In this document: piece by piece, positions 1 through 7,665 of the stretch
Position numbering within the stretch: the stretch's first letter is position 1
How the letters are laid out: each line of letters starts with the position of its first letter
NCBI GenBank assembly: GCA_036803245.1
Contig: DAIRUQ010000049.1
Span: 1 to 22,034 of the forward strand
Origin: DAIRUQ01 sp036803245
GTDB taxonomy: Bacteria > Chloroflexota > Anaerolineae > UBA1429
DNA length: 22,034 nt
Direction of reading: 5' to 3'
The notes under the pieces: generated by a model
What the model was told of the DNA's origin: nothing
What the model saw: only the letters and a program-made list of their open reading frames with translations
Databases searched by the model: none
Made by a program: the position numbers and the translations under genes

Positions 1-2
1 TC

Positions 3-1328
3 AAGGAAGACCCTTGGGCACGTGTCCGGGCCCTCAAAGAGGTCATGCCGACCACGCCGTTCCAGATGCTGCTGCGTGGCCAGAACATCCTCGGGTATCG
101 TCACTATCCCGACGACATCGTTGAAAAGTTCGTCGAGCTGGCTGTCAACGTCGGCATCGACGTGTTCCGCGTCTTTGACGCCCTTAACGACACACGCAAC
201 ATGGCTTGGGCCATGGAGTGCGTCAAAAAGCATGGTGGCCATGTGCAGGCTGCGCTCTGCTATACGCAGAGCCCCGTCCACAACAACCGGGTCTTTATCG
301 ATCTGGCCAAAGAGCTAGAGGGCCTGGGTGCCGATTCAATCTGCATCAAGGACATGGCCGCGCTCTGCCCTCCCTATACCGCGTACGATCTGGTCAAGGG
401 CATCAAGGCCGAAGTCAACCTCCCTCTCCAGTACCACACCCATGACACCACTGGCTTTGCCATGGCCGCTCTGGTCAAGGCAGCCGAGGCCGGCGCCGAC
501 ATCGTCGACACGGCTATCTCTGCTATGGCGGGCGGCACCGCCCAGCCCCCTACCGAGTCAATCGTGGCCACCTTTCAGGGCACCGAACGAGACACGGGTC
601 TCGATCTTGAGCTCCTGAGCGAGATCGCGGCCTACTTTAAGGAGGTGCGCTCCGAGCACCTCGGGCAGTTCGAGACCGGCCTAGCTACCGCCGACGTCCG
701 CGCGCTGATCTACCAGATCCCCGGCGGCATGCTCTCGAACCTGGTGAACCAACTCCGCGAGCAGGGCGCTGCCGATCGCTACGAGGATGTACTCAAAGAG
801 ATGCCCCGCGTCCGTGAGGACCTAGGCTTTCCTCCGCTGGTGACGCCCAGCAGCCAGATCGTCGGCACCCAGGCCGTCATGAACGTCCTAATGGGCGAGC
901 GCTACAAGGTGATCCCCCAGGAGGTCCGTGACTATTGCCGTGGCCTCTACGGGCGGCCGCCGGCCAAGATCAACCCGGACCTCATGCGCATGGCCATTGG
1001 CGATGAAGAGCCCATCCAGGGCCGGCCAGCCGACGGCATCGAGCCTGGCTGGGATAAGGCCAAGGCCGAAATCGGCGACCTAGCCGAGAGCGACGAGGAC
1101 GTGATGTCCTATGCTCTGTTCCCGCAACAGGCCCGCGAGTTCTTTGAGTTGCGCAAGCAGGGCTTGGCCATTCCCATCAACGAGGCCCGTCTGTTCCCGG
1201 CGGCAGCGCCGGCGGCTCAAGGCGCCCAGCCCAAGACCGGCATGGCGCCGGTGGTTCGTCGGACCAAGCGCGTCCCCCAGACCACGTCGCTGTGGAAAGT
1301 GTCGCAACGACTGAGCCGCGGACGCTAG
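3..1328 (+). CDS. oadA: Oxaloacetate decarboxylase alpha subunit / pyruvate carboxylase subunit B type carboxyltransferase (5' partial)
   Basis: The frame is open from base 3, so the first ATG at 45 is internal and the true start lies before the window; 441 codons are present. The product is the carboxyltransferase subunit that moves CO2 between oxaloacetate and carrier-bound biotin. Visible are the TIM-barrel signature LLRGQNILGYRHY, the catalytic lysine context IKDMA (Lys codon at 348-350) and the metal-binding pair in QYHTHD (His codons at 435 and 441). A PYC/OADA conserved domain follows, with YQIPGGMLSNL. The usual N-terminal metal motif (RDAHQS type) must lie upstream. The protein ends in a basic tail without an AMKM biotin site; that domain is a separate gene at 1815. 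The clustering with oadG and oadB favours a Na+-pumping oxaloacetate decarboxylase over a free pyruvate carboxylase subunit; the substrate is inferred from family only. Confidence 0.93.
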   Translation, partial: KEDPWARVRALKEVMPTTPFQMLLRGQNILGYRHYPDDIVEKFVELAVNVGIDVFRVFDALNDTRNMAWAMECVKKHGGHVQAALCYTQSPVHNNRVFIDLAKELEGLGADSICIKDMAALCPPYTAYDLVKGIKAEVNLPLQYHTHDTTGFAMAALVKAAEAGADIVDTAISAMAGGTAQPPTESIVATFQGTERDTGLDLELLSEIAAYFKEVRSEHLGQFETGLATADVRALIYQIPGGMLSNLVNQLREQGAADRYEDVLKEMPRVREDLGFPPLVTPSSQIVGTQAVMNVLMGERYKVIPQEVRDYCRGLYGRPPAKINPDLMRMAIGDEEPIQGRPADGIEPGWDKAKAEIGDLAESDEDVMSYALFPQQAREFFELRKQGLAIPINEARLFPAAAPAAQGAQPKTGMAPVVRRTKRVPQTTSLWKVSQRLSRGR

Positions 1329-1380
1329 CAACCAACGGCGGGCTTGCTCCCTAGCGGGCCCGTCAGCAGCACCGGGAAAA

Positions 1381-1384
1381 GGAG
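1381..1384 (+). promoter_or_regulatory. Ribosome binding site that sets the oadG start
   Basis: GGAG after an A-run, 7 bases before GTG at 1392. The in-frame ATG further upstream at 1344 has no such site and would add 16 residues that are unlike the family. Confidence 0.6.
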
Positions 1385-1391
1385 CTGGACC

Positions 1392-1802
1392 GTGAATGAT
1401 GTTACCCTGGGGCTACAGGTCACCGGTATCGGCATGGGGCTGGTGTTCCTCACGCTCATCATCGTGATGCTCGCCATCTGGCTGTTGTCGTGGGCGTTCC
1501 GCCCAAAGGCGGAGCAGCCTGCGCCCGCGGCCAAACGCGCCGCCGACGCCCCTCCTGCCGGTGATGACGCCGCCATGGCCGCCGCTATCGCCACCGCCAT
1601 CGCCGCGGCCTCTGCCGCCAAGGCTACTGCCGCCACGGTCGCCAGGCCGCGAACCCAGGCTGCCGCCCCGTGGACACGACAGCCGAGTATCGCTTACGAC
1701 GACGAGGCCGACGAGATCGTCGGCGAAGTCGTCCATATCGCCCAAATCGACGCCGATAACGGCGCCTGGCAGAGCCAGGCTCGCCTGAATGCGCTGCAGT
1801 AA
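1392..1802 (+). CDS. oadG: Oxaloacetate decarboxylase gamma chain, small membrane subunit
   Basis: This is a 136-residue protein read from GTG at 1392, which has a GGAG site 7 bases upstream. It has one N-terminal membrane helix (about residues 10-36, GLQVTGIGMGLVFLTLIIVM and following), then an Ala/Pro-rich linker and an acidic C-terminal segment. This is the architecture of OadG-type subunits of sodium-translocating decarboxylases, which anchor and assemble the alpha and beta chains at the membrane. Sequence conservation in the family is low, so the call rests on topology, size and position between oadA and the biotin carrier gene. The Ala-rich linker (about residues 55-85) is low-complexity. 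The stop at 1800-1802 lies 12 bases before the next start, so the genes are almost certainly cotranscribed. Confidence 0.8.
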   Translation: MNDVTLGLQVTGIGMGLVFLTLIIVMLAIWLLSWAFRPKAEQPAPAAKRAADAPPAGDDAAMAAAIATAIAAASAAKATAATVARPRTQAAAPWTRQPSIAYDDEADEIVGEVVHIAQIDADNGAWQSQARLNALQ

Positions 1803-1814
1803 GGGGAGGCTAAC

Positions 1815-2258
1815 GTGCCCAAATACCAGATCACAGTCGATGGCAAGACCTACACGGTCGAGGTGGGGGATGTCTCCTCATCACCAGTGCAGGTGATCGT
1901 CAACGGTCAGGCCAAGTCGGTCGACCTCAAGGCCGTTGCCGCGCCCACAACCCAACCGACGCCCGCCGCTGAGCAACCCGCCGCCGAGCCCGCCGAACAG
2001 GCCGAGCCTGCCACCGCAGCGCCTCAGCCCGCTGGCAGCGTCGATGGCAACATCGTCAAAGCGCCCATGCCCGGCAAGATCCTGTCGGTCTCTGTTGCCG
2101 TCGGGGACCAGATCACCGAGGGCGACACCTTTTGCACGCTGGAAGCCATGAAGATGGAGATGCCTGTGAGCTCGACGGCCAGCGGTACCATCGCCGCCGT
2201 GCACGTGTCGCCAGGGAGCAACGTTGCCAATGACGATCCGCTCATCACGGTCGCCTAG
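1815..2258 (+). CDS. Biotin carboxyl carrier protein (biotin/lipoyl attachment domain) of the decarboxylase
   Basis: This 147-residue protein starts at GTG 1815, preceded by a strong GGGGAGG site (1803-1809). Residues 1-42 form a small N-terminal region, residues 43-75 an Ala/Pro/Glu/Gln-rich flexible linker, and residues 78-147 a biotinyl domain. The biotinylation motif EAMKMEMP places the modified lysine at Lys113. The carrier would shuttle carboxyl-biotin from the OadA active site to the membrane subunit OadB. In many organisms this domain is fused to the C-terminus of OadA; here it is a separate gene, which explains why OadA ends without it. Acetyl- or propionyl-CoA carboxylase carriers look similar, so the assignment to the decarboxylase relies on its place between oadG and oadB. 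Confidence 0.9.
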   Translation: MPKYQITVDGKTYTVEVGDVSSSPVQVIVNGQAKSVDLKAVAAPTTQPTPAAEQPAAEPAEQAEPATAAPQPAGSVDGNIVKAPMPGKILSVSVAVGDQITEGDTFCTLEAMKMEMPVSSTASGTIAAVHVSPGSNVANDDPLITVA

Positions 2259-2273
2259 GGAGCGAGCTATAGC

Positions 2274-3404
2274 ATGAATACACTCGGCCTAGACCAGTTG
2301 CTTGCCGGGATCACCGGCCTCACGTGGCAGACGCTTGTCATGATCGCCGTGGGCGGCGTCCTGATCTGGCTCGCCATCACCAAGGAATACGAGCCGCTGC
2401 TCCTGCTTCCCATCGGGCTGGGATGCATCCTGGCCAACATCCCGGGGACGGGCATGTTGGACGAGGGCGGCATCCTGAATGTCCTCTACAAGGCCGGCAT
2501 CGAGAGCGAGCTGTTTCCCGCACTGGTGTTCATCGGCATCGGTGCCATGACGGACTTTGGCCCGCTGCTCGAGAATCCCAAGTACGTGCTTTTCGGCGCC
2601 GCCGCCCAGTTCGGCATCTTTGGCACCTTGATGCTGGCGACCCTCTTTGGATTCAGCCTGCCGCAGGCCGCCTCTATCGGCATCATCGGAGCGGCTGACG
2701 GGCCCACCTCGATCTTTGTCGCCGCCGCCCTGGCGCCGGATCTGGTCGGGCCGATCACCGTGGCGGCCTACTCGTACATGGCCCTGGTGCCGATCATCCA
2801 GCCGCCTGTGATGAGGCTCCTGACCACACAACGCGAGCGCCGCATCAAGATGCCGTACTCGTCGCGACCCATCTCCAAGACGACGCGCGTGCTGTTCCCC
2901 ATCGTCGTGACGTTGATCTGCGGTCTGATCGCACCCGCTGCGACCCCGTTGATCGGCATGCTCATGTTCGGGAACCTGGCCCGCGAAGCCGGTGTCGTCG
3001 AGCGCATCAACCAAGCCGCTCAGAACGAGATCGCCAACATTGTGACCACCTTTCTTGGCATCACCATCGGATCGACCATGGTGGCGGAAAAGTTCCTCAA
3101 GCCCGACACCCTCCTGATCCTGGTGATGGGCCTGGTGGCCTTTATCCTGGACACGGCTGCGGGCGTCTTGTTCGGCAAGCTGATGTGCGTCCTGTCTGGT
3201 TTCAAGATCAACCCGCTCTTGGGAGGCTGTGGCATTTCGGCCTTTCCCATGTCTGCGCGGGTGGTGCAAAAGATGGGGCAGGAAGAGGATCCCTCCAACT
3301 TTTTGCTCATGCACGCGATGGCTTCCAACACCTCTGGCCAGATCGCCTCGGTGATGGCGGGAGGCGTGGTACTGGCCGTTGTACCGGCCCTCTTGGGCTG
3401 GTGA
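2274..3404 (+). CDS. oadB: Sodium ion-translocating decarboxylase beta subunit
   Basis: A 376-residue polytopic membrane protein with about nine or more hydrophobic segments. Family signatures are clear: GAADGPTSIF at 139-148 (the conserved aspartate of this motif is implicated in Na+ binding), QPPVMRLLTT around 177-186, GGCGISAFPMSA at 317-328 and ASNTSGQIASVMAGG near the end. OadB decarboxylates carboxybiotin and couples this to export of Na+, building a sodium-motive force. An AGGGAG site (2257-2262) overlaps the stop of the carrier gene and lies 11 bases before ATG. Length is somewhat shorter than the roughly 430 residues of enterobacterial OadB but normal for the wider family, which also includes methylmalonyl-CoA and glutaconyl-CoA decarboxylases. 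A hairpin at 3429 probably ends the operon. Confidence 0.95.
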   Translation: MNTLGLDQLLAGITGLTWQTLVMIAVGGVLIWLAITKEYEPLLLLPIGLGCILANIPGTGMLDEGGILNVLYKAGIESELFPALVFIGIGAMTDFGPLLENPKYVLFGAAAQFGIFGTLMLATLFGFSLPQAASIGIIGAADGPTSIFVAAALAPDLVGPITVAAYSYMALVPIIQPPVMRLLTTQRERRIKMPYSSRPISKTTRVLFPIVVTLICGLIAPAATPLIGMLMFGNLAREAGVVERINQAAQNEIANIVTTFLGITIGSTMVAEKFLKPDTLLILVMGLVAFILDTAAGVLFGKLMCVLSGFKINPLLGGCGISAFPMSARVVQKMGQEEDPSNFLLMHAMASNTSGQIASVMAGGVVLAVVPALLGW

Positions 3405-3428
3405 GTTAGCTCGCGAATGCGACCGGCC

Positions 3429-3452
3429 AAGCGCGGCCCCAGGGCCGCGCTT
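3429..3452 (+). terminator. Hairpin after oadB, likely terminator
   Basis: A perfect 10-bp inverted repeat (AAGCGCGGCC / GGCCGCGCTT) with a 4-base loop, 24 bases after the oadB stop. There is no T-run after it, so termination may be inefficient or factor-assisted. Confidence 0.55.
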
Positions 3453-3481
3453 GATCGCGTCATCGGACCGTTGCGCACTGG

Positions 3482-3511
3482 TTGACGGAGTTCTGGACGC
3501 TGTGGCATACT
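3482..3511 (+). promoter_or_regulatory. Candidate sigma-70-type promoter of prs
   Basis: A TTGACG -35 box (3482-3487), an 18-base spacer and CATACT (3506-3511) preceded by TGG, an extended -10. It lies in the 215-base gap between oadB and prs, with transcription predicted to start near 3518, about 100 bases before the prs ATG. Confidence 0.5.
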
Positions 3512-3517
3512 GAGATA

Positions 3518-3538
3518 GCGCACAGGCACACTGTGCGC
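3518..3538 (+). other. Perfect inverted repeat at the predicted prs transcription start
   Basis: GCGCACAG-GCACA-CTGTGCGC: an 8-bp perfect stem with a 5-base loop. It could be an operator or a 5' mRNA hairpin; the sequence does not tell which. Confidence 0.5.
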
Positions 3539-3601
3539 GGTTGCGTTGGCAGCGCGGCGATGGGCAAGGATCCGCCACGGTTGGCCCTCACCACGCCAGC
3601 A

Positions 3602-3609
3602 GGGGAGGA
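3602..3609 (+). promoter_or_regulatory. Ribosome binding site that sets the prs start
   Basis: GGGGAGGA 10 bases before ATG at 3620. An in-frame ATG at 3560 would add 20 residues but lacks a comparable site. Confidence 0.6.
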
Positions 3610-3619
3610 AACGCGGGTC

Positions 3620-4594
3620 ATGGAACAGGGCATTCGAATCTATGGTGAACTGGCACTAATTGCAGGCAGCGGGAATCCGCAGCTCGCGCAAGAGGTCAGC
3701 GCCGAGCTCGGGCTACCGCTTCACAAGCGCGAGATCACCATTTTCGCTAACGAGAACATCTTTATCCAATTGGGCGAGACGGTCCGCTCCAAGGACGTCT
3801 TTATCATCCAGCCCACTTGCTCGCCGGTCGATCACAACATCATGGAACTCATGATCATGATCGATACAGTCAAGCGCGCGTCTGCCGGTCGCATCACCGC
3901 GGTCATGCCCTTTTTCTCGTATGCCCGTAGCGACAAAAAGGACATGCCGCGCGTGCCCATCACTTCGCGTCTCATCGCCGACATGCTGGCCGCAGCCGGC
4001 GCCGACCGCTTTATGACGGTGGATCTCCACGCCGGGCAGATTCAGGGCTTTTTCAGCTTTCCCGGCGACGAGCTGTCCGCCTTTCCCCTCCTGAGCCGTC
4101 ACTTTATCAACAAGGGGATCACGGATCTGGTGGTGGTAGCCGCCGATCTCGGCTTTGCCAAAAAGGCCCGCAACTTTGCCCAGACGCTCAACGTGCCCGT
4201 AGCCTTTATCGAGAAGCGCCGAGACGGCGGCAACACCGAATGCCTCTCCGTCATCGGCAACGTGCAAGGCAAGAATGCGTTGATCGTGGACGACGAGGTG
4301 GATCGCGGGACGACCATCGCTGGCGCAGCCGATATCCTCCGAGCCAACGGAGCCAAGGACGTCTATTGCTGCTTTGTCCACGCCACTTTTTCGGATGACG
4401 CCGTCGAGCGGATGGCCGCCGCCAACTTTGCCGAGATCGTCTGCACCAACTCGGAGCCGATCCCGCCCTCCAAGCGACTGCCGAACATGAAGGTGATCAG
4501 CCTCGGCCCTTGGATGGCACGGGTGATCGACGCAGTACATCGTGGTCGCTCGGTGGGCAATACCCTTCGCGACTATGAGCCCAACTATAGCTAG
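3620..4594 (+). CDS. prs: Ribose-phosphate pyrophosphokinase (PRPP synthetase), divergent subfamily
   Basis: A 324-residue enzyme that transfers pyrophosphate from ATP to ribose 5-phosphate, feeding purine, pyrimidine, His, Trp and NAD synthesis. Visible features are the N-terminal GSGNPQLAQ; the Asn-Ile-Met-Glu-Leu segment near 73-77; the ATP-site segment YARSDKKD (101-108, where classical enzymes have YARQDRK); the metal motif VDLH (134-137); the catalytic flexible loop EKRRDGGN (198-205); and the PRPP loop VDDEVDRGTTI (223-233). The loop departs from the usual VDDxxDTxGT, reading DRGTT. Length matches the family. Start 3620 was chosen for its GGGGAGGA site and because it gives the normal N-terminus. 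It appears monocistronic: own promoter before it and a T-run terminator after it. Confidence 0.93.
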   Translation: MEQGIRIYGELALIAGSGNPQLAQEVSAELGLPLHKREITIFANENIFIQLGETVRSKDVFIIQPTCSPVDHNIMELMIMIDTVKRASAGRITAVMPFFSYARSDKKDMPRVPITSRLIADMLAAAGADRFMTVDLHAGQIQGFFSFPGDELSAFPLLSRHFINKGITDLVVVAADLGFAKKARNFAQTLNVPVAFIEKRRDGGNTECLSVIGNVQGKNALIVDDEVDRGTTIAGAADILRANGAKDVYCCFVHATFSDDAVERMAAANFAEIVCTNSEPIPPSKRLPNMKVISLGPWMARVIDAVHRGRSVGNTLRDYEPNYS

Positions 4595-4614
4595 CGCCAA
4601 AGCGTAGCGGGCAC

Positions 4615-4651
4615 AAGCCGGGCGAGGGGCCTCCCTTTGCCCGGCTTTTTT
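4615..4651 (+). terminator. Intrinsic terminator of prs
   Basis: Stem AAGCCGGGC / GCCCGGCTT (4615-4623 and 4639-4647) with a 15-base loop that holds a possible short inner stem, followed by six T (4646-4651). It is the only classical rho-independent terminator in the window, and its 3' arm overlaps the secA promoter. Confidence 0.85.
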
Positions 4652-4667
4652 GCGCTCATGCTATAAT
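4637..4667 (+). promoter_or_regulatory. Promoter of secA with a consensus extended -10
   Basis: A perfect TATAAT (4662-4667) preceded by TGC. The best -35 is TTGCCC (4637-4642) at a long 19-base spacing, inside the 3' arm of the prs terminator. The extended -10 may compensate. Start of transcription is predicted near 4674, giving a leader of only about 27 bases. Confidence 0.65.
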
Positions 4668-4700
4668 AGGGCAACGCCTAGATTGAGGAGCATCGGTTAC

Positions 4701-7598
4701 ATGCTTGGATTCTTGAAAAAGCTCTTTGGTGATCCCGACCAGCGCGTTCTAGAAAGGCTTCAACCGCTGGTCGAAGAGGTCAACGCGCTCGAGCCGACCA
4801 TGCAGGCCAAGTCCGATATGGAGTTTCAGGCCCTGACGCGTGAATTCCAAGGCCGCATCCAGGCCGCTACCGCCGACGATCGCGCCGAAATAGGCGAACT
4901 CGAAGAGCGGGTCTACCGCGAGCAAGACGCCGACCGACGGCGCGAGCTCCGCCGAGAGATCGAACGCGTCCGCAAGCGCATGGATGATGTCGAGCGCACG
5001 CTGCTGGACGAGATCATGCCCACCGCCTTTGCGGCCGTTCGCGAGGCGGCTCGCCGCACCATCGGACTGCGCCACTATGACGTCCAGATCATTGGCGGCG
5101 CCATCCTTCATCAGAATCGCATCGCCGAGATGAAGACCGGCGAGGGCAAGACTCTCGTAGCCACCCTGCCACTCTATCTGAACGCCCTCACCGGCCATGG
5201 CGTCCATCTGGTGACACCTAACGACTATCTTTCCAAGGTTGGCACGCAATGGATGGGGCCTGTCTATCATCTGCTGGGCCTGTCGGTGGCGATTGTCCAG
5301 TCCATGGGCAACGATCCCACCATGAGCTCGTTCCTCTTTGATCCCAACTACCCGGCCGAGGACGACCGCTACCTACATTTACGGCCCGTATCGCGACGCG
5401 AGGCCTACCAGGCCGATATCACCTATGGCACCAACAACGAGTTCGGCTTTGACTATCTCCGTGACAACATGGTGCTGGATCTCGGCCAGTGTGTGCAGCG
5501 CGAGCTGTACTATGCCATCGTGGACGAGATCGACAACATCCTCATCGACGAGGCCCGCACCCCGCTGATCATCTCGGGTCAGGCAGAAGAGTCCACCGAA
5601 TGGTATCGGCGCTTTGCTGACATTGCCGCTCGGCTCCAAGAGGGCGCGCACTATGTGGTGGACGAAAAGCAGCGCATCGTCAGCGCCACGGAAGAGGGCA
5701 TCAACCAGGTCGAGCAGATGCTGGGCATCGACAATATCTATGCCTCTGAGCATTACGAGCTGACGCCCTACCTGGAGAACGCGCTCAAAGCTCGCGCGCT
5801 GTTCCAGCGCGACCGCAACTATATCGTGCAGGACGGCGAGGTGATCATCGTCGACGAGTTCACCGGCCGCCTGATGTACGGCCGACGCTACTCGGAGGGC
5901 TTGCACCAAGCCATCGAGGCCAAGGAAGGCGTTCCCGTCCAACGCGAGAGCCTGACCCTGGCCACCATCACTTTCCAGAACTATTTCCGCATGTACCGTC
6001 GCTTGGCCGGCATGACGGGTACCGCTGCCACTGAGCAGGAAGAGTTCCGCCTGATCTATGACCTGGACGTGGCCGTCATCCCCACCCACAAGCCCATGGT
6101 CCGCCTGGACCATCCCGATGTGGTCTACAAATCGGCAGAGGCCAAGTACCGCGCCGTTTTCGAAGAGATCAAGCGCGAACACGAGCGCGGCAGGCCCATC
6201 CTGGTAGGCACGTTGGCCATCGAAACCTCCGAGATGATCTCTCGCCGCCTCAAGCGGATGGGCATCGCTCACGAGGTACTCAACGCCAAGTACCACGAAC
6301 GCGAGGCCCAGATCATTGCCCAGGCGGGTCGTCCCGGTGCCGTGACCATCGCCACCAACATGGCTGGGCGCGGCGTGGACATCCTGCTAGGGGGTAACGC
6401 CGAGGGCCTGGCCCGCGAGGCATTGCGCAAAAAGGGCCTCAGCCTGCAAGAGATCGAGCCCGACGCCTGGCAAGAGGCGCTGGCCCAGGCCGAGGAGACC
6501 TGCCGGCAAGACCATGAAGCCATCGTGGCGCTGGGCGGCCTCCACGTGGTCGGCACCGAGCGATATGAGGCGCGACGCATCGACAACCAGTTGCGCGGAC
6601 GCGCTGGTCGTCAGGGTGACCCCGGTTCGTCACGTTTCTTTGTAGCGCTAGACGACGAACTGATGCGTCGCTTTGGGGGCGAGTCGTTGGCCGGGCTGAT
6701 GGACCGCCTCGGCGTCGAGGACGATATCCCCATCGAGCACAACATGGTGACCCGCGCCATCGAGAATGCCCAGGTGCGGGTCGAGGGCCACAACTTTGAC
6801 CTGCGCAAGCATATCCTGGAATACGACGATGTGGTCAACCAGCAGCGCGAGGTCATCTATGACCAGCGGCGACTGATCCTCTCCGAGCCCAACTTGCGCC
6901 CCATGGTAACCGAGATCTATGAGGAGGTGCTCGCGGACCTGGCAGAGGAGGCGGGCGCATTGGCCCTGAGCCAGGATGCCGATAGCGCCGACGCCATCCA
7001 GGCCATCCACGCCACCATCGACCGCATGCTGCACCTACCTGCCGAGATGTCGCCCGAGCACTGGCGCAACATGACCGGCAACGAGATCCTTGACGAGCTG
7101 CTGCCCCTGGTAGCGGAACGCTATGACCAACACGAGCAAGAGGTAGGCGTCGAGTTGATGCGCCAGATGGAGCGCGTGGTGATGCTGCGCACCATCGACC
7201 GCGCCTGGGTCGACCACCTCACCGCCCTGGACGAGCTTCGCGAGGGCATCGGCCTGCGCGCCGTGGGTCAGCGCAACCCATTGGTCGAGTACAAACGCGA
7301 GGCGTTCGCCATGTTCGATCAACTCCTCGGCAGCGTCAAGACCAATATCGCCTCGATGATGCTCAACGTGCGCATCCGCGAGGCCCCCAGCGCCCCACGT
7401 CCCACCCGGTACTCGGGGGCCAGTGGCGGCAGCGCCGGCTCGGTGCACCAGCAGCGCCGCTCCAGCAAAGTGGGACGCAACGATCCCTGCCCGTGCGGCA
7501 GCGGCAAAAAGTACAAGCAGTGCTGCTTGCGTGAAGGTCTCAGCCCCGAAGAAGCCGCCGCCAAGGGCGCTGCCGAGGTATCTACCCGACGGCGCTAG
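4701..7598 (+). CDS. secA: Preprotein translocase ATPase SecA
   Basis: A 965-residue motor ATPase that drives unfolded preproteins through SecYEG. Start 4701 follows GAGGAG (4685-4690) by 10 bases and gives the normal MLGFLKKLFG start. Signatures: Walker A MKTGEGKT (144-151); TYGTNNEFGFDYLRDNM (241-257); Walker B DEIDN (275-279, usually DEVDS); LIDEARTPLIISG; the motor motifs TNMAGRGVDILLG and DNQLRGRAGRQGDPG; and a C-terminal zinc motif CPCGSGKKYKQCC (930-942; Cys930, 932, 941, 942) that binds SecB or ribosomes in other bacteria. Two stretches look inserted relative to E. coli SecA as I recall it: a charged coiled-coil-like segment at about 54-102 and a segment at about 201-228. A short low-complexity linker precedes the zinc motif. 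Confidence 0.98.
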   Translation: MLGFLKKLFGDPDQRVLERLQPLVEEVNALEPTMQAKSDMEFQALTREFQGRIQAATADDRAEIGELEERVYREQDADRRRELRREIERVRKRMDDVERTLLDEIMPTAFAAVREAARRTIGLRHYDVQIIGGAILHQNRIAEMKTGEGKTLVATLPLYLNALTGHGVHLVTPNDYLSKVGTQWMGPVYHLLGLSVAIVQSMGNDPTMSSFLFDPNYPAEDDRYLHLRPVSRREAYQADITYGTNNEFGFDYLRDNMVLDLGQCVQRELYYAIVDEIDNILIDEARTPLIISGQAEESTEWYRRFADIAARLQEGAHYVVDEKQRIVSATEEGINQVEQMLGIDNIYASEHYELTPYLENALKARALFQRDRNYIVQDGEVIIVDEFTGRLMYGRRYSEGLHQAIEAKEGVPVQRESLTLATITFQNYFRMYRRLAGMTGTAATEQEEFRLIYDLDVAVIPTHKPMVRLDHPDVVYKSAEAKYRAVFEEIKREHERGRPILVGTLAIETSEMISRRLKRMGIAHEVLNAKYHEREAQIIAQAGRPGAVTIATNMAGRGVDILLGGNAEGLAREALRKKGLSLQEIEPDAWQEALAQAEETCRQDHEAIVALGGLHVVGTERYEARRIDNQLRGRAGRQGDPGSSRFFVALDDELMRRFGGESLAGLMDRLGVEDDIPIEHNMVTRAIENAQVRVEGHNFDLRKHILEYDDVVNQQREVIYDQRRLILSEPNLRPMVTEIYEEVLADLAEEAGALALSQDADSADAIQAIHATIDRMLHLPAEMSPEHWRNMTGNEILDELLPLVAERYDQHEQEVGVELMRQMERVVMLRTIDRAWVDHLTALDELREGIGLRAVGQRNPLVEYKREAFAMFDQLLGSVKTNIASMMLNVRIREAPSAPRPTRYSGASGGSAGSVHQQRRSSKVGRNDPCPCGSGKKYKQCCLREGLSPEEAAAKGAAEVSTRRR

Positions 7599-7619
7599 CA
7601 GACCCTGACACCAAACCAA

Positions 7620-7643
7620 GAGGGGCCGCCTGAGCGGCCCCTC
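7620..7643. terminator. Hairpin between convergent secA and the minus-strand operon
   Basis: A perfect 10-bp stem GAGGGGCCGC / GCGGCCCCTC with loop CTGA, located 22 bases after secA and 23 bases past the stop of the convergent lipoprotein gene. Being symmetrical it could serve both directions. Neither flank has a proper T-run. Confidence 0.65.
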
Positions 7644-7665
7644 GCTGTATTCCTGTCCAGTCCAG

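Noticed and set aside
1560..1660. Possible tandem repeat of GCC triplets in oadG
   Set aside because: It encodes an Ala-rich linker with mixed codons and no fixed repeat unit.
2289..3578. A 429-codon open frame on the minus strand opposite oadB
   Set aside because: It is a shadow of a GC-rich gene: its translation is rich in His, Arg, Gln and Asp without domains, has no ribosome site, and the plus strand encodes a clear OadB.
3713..4600. A 295-codon minus-strand frame opposite prs
   Set aside because: Low-complexity translation with no recognisable motif, fully covered by prs.
4650..4700. A longer SecA from TTG 4650
   Set aside because: It would start within the terminator T-run and upstream of the consensus -10; ATG 4701 has GAGGAG and the family N-terminus.
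5379..6296. A 305-codon minus-strand frame opposite secA
   Set aside because: Antisense to conserved SecA motor motifs; no start signal and no family resemblance.
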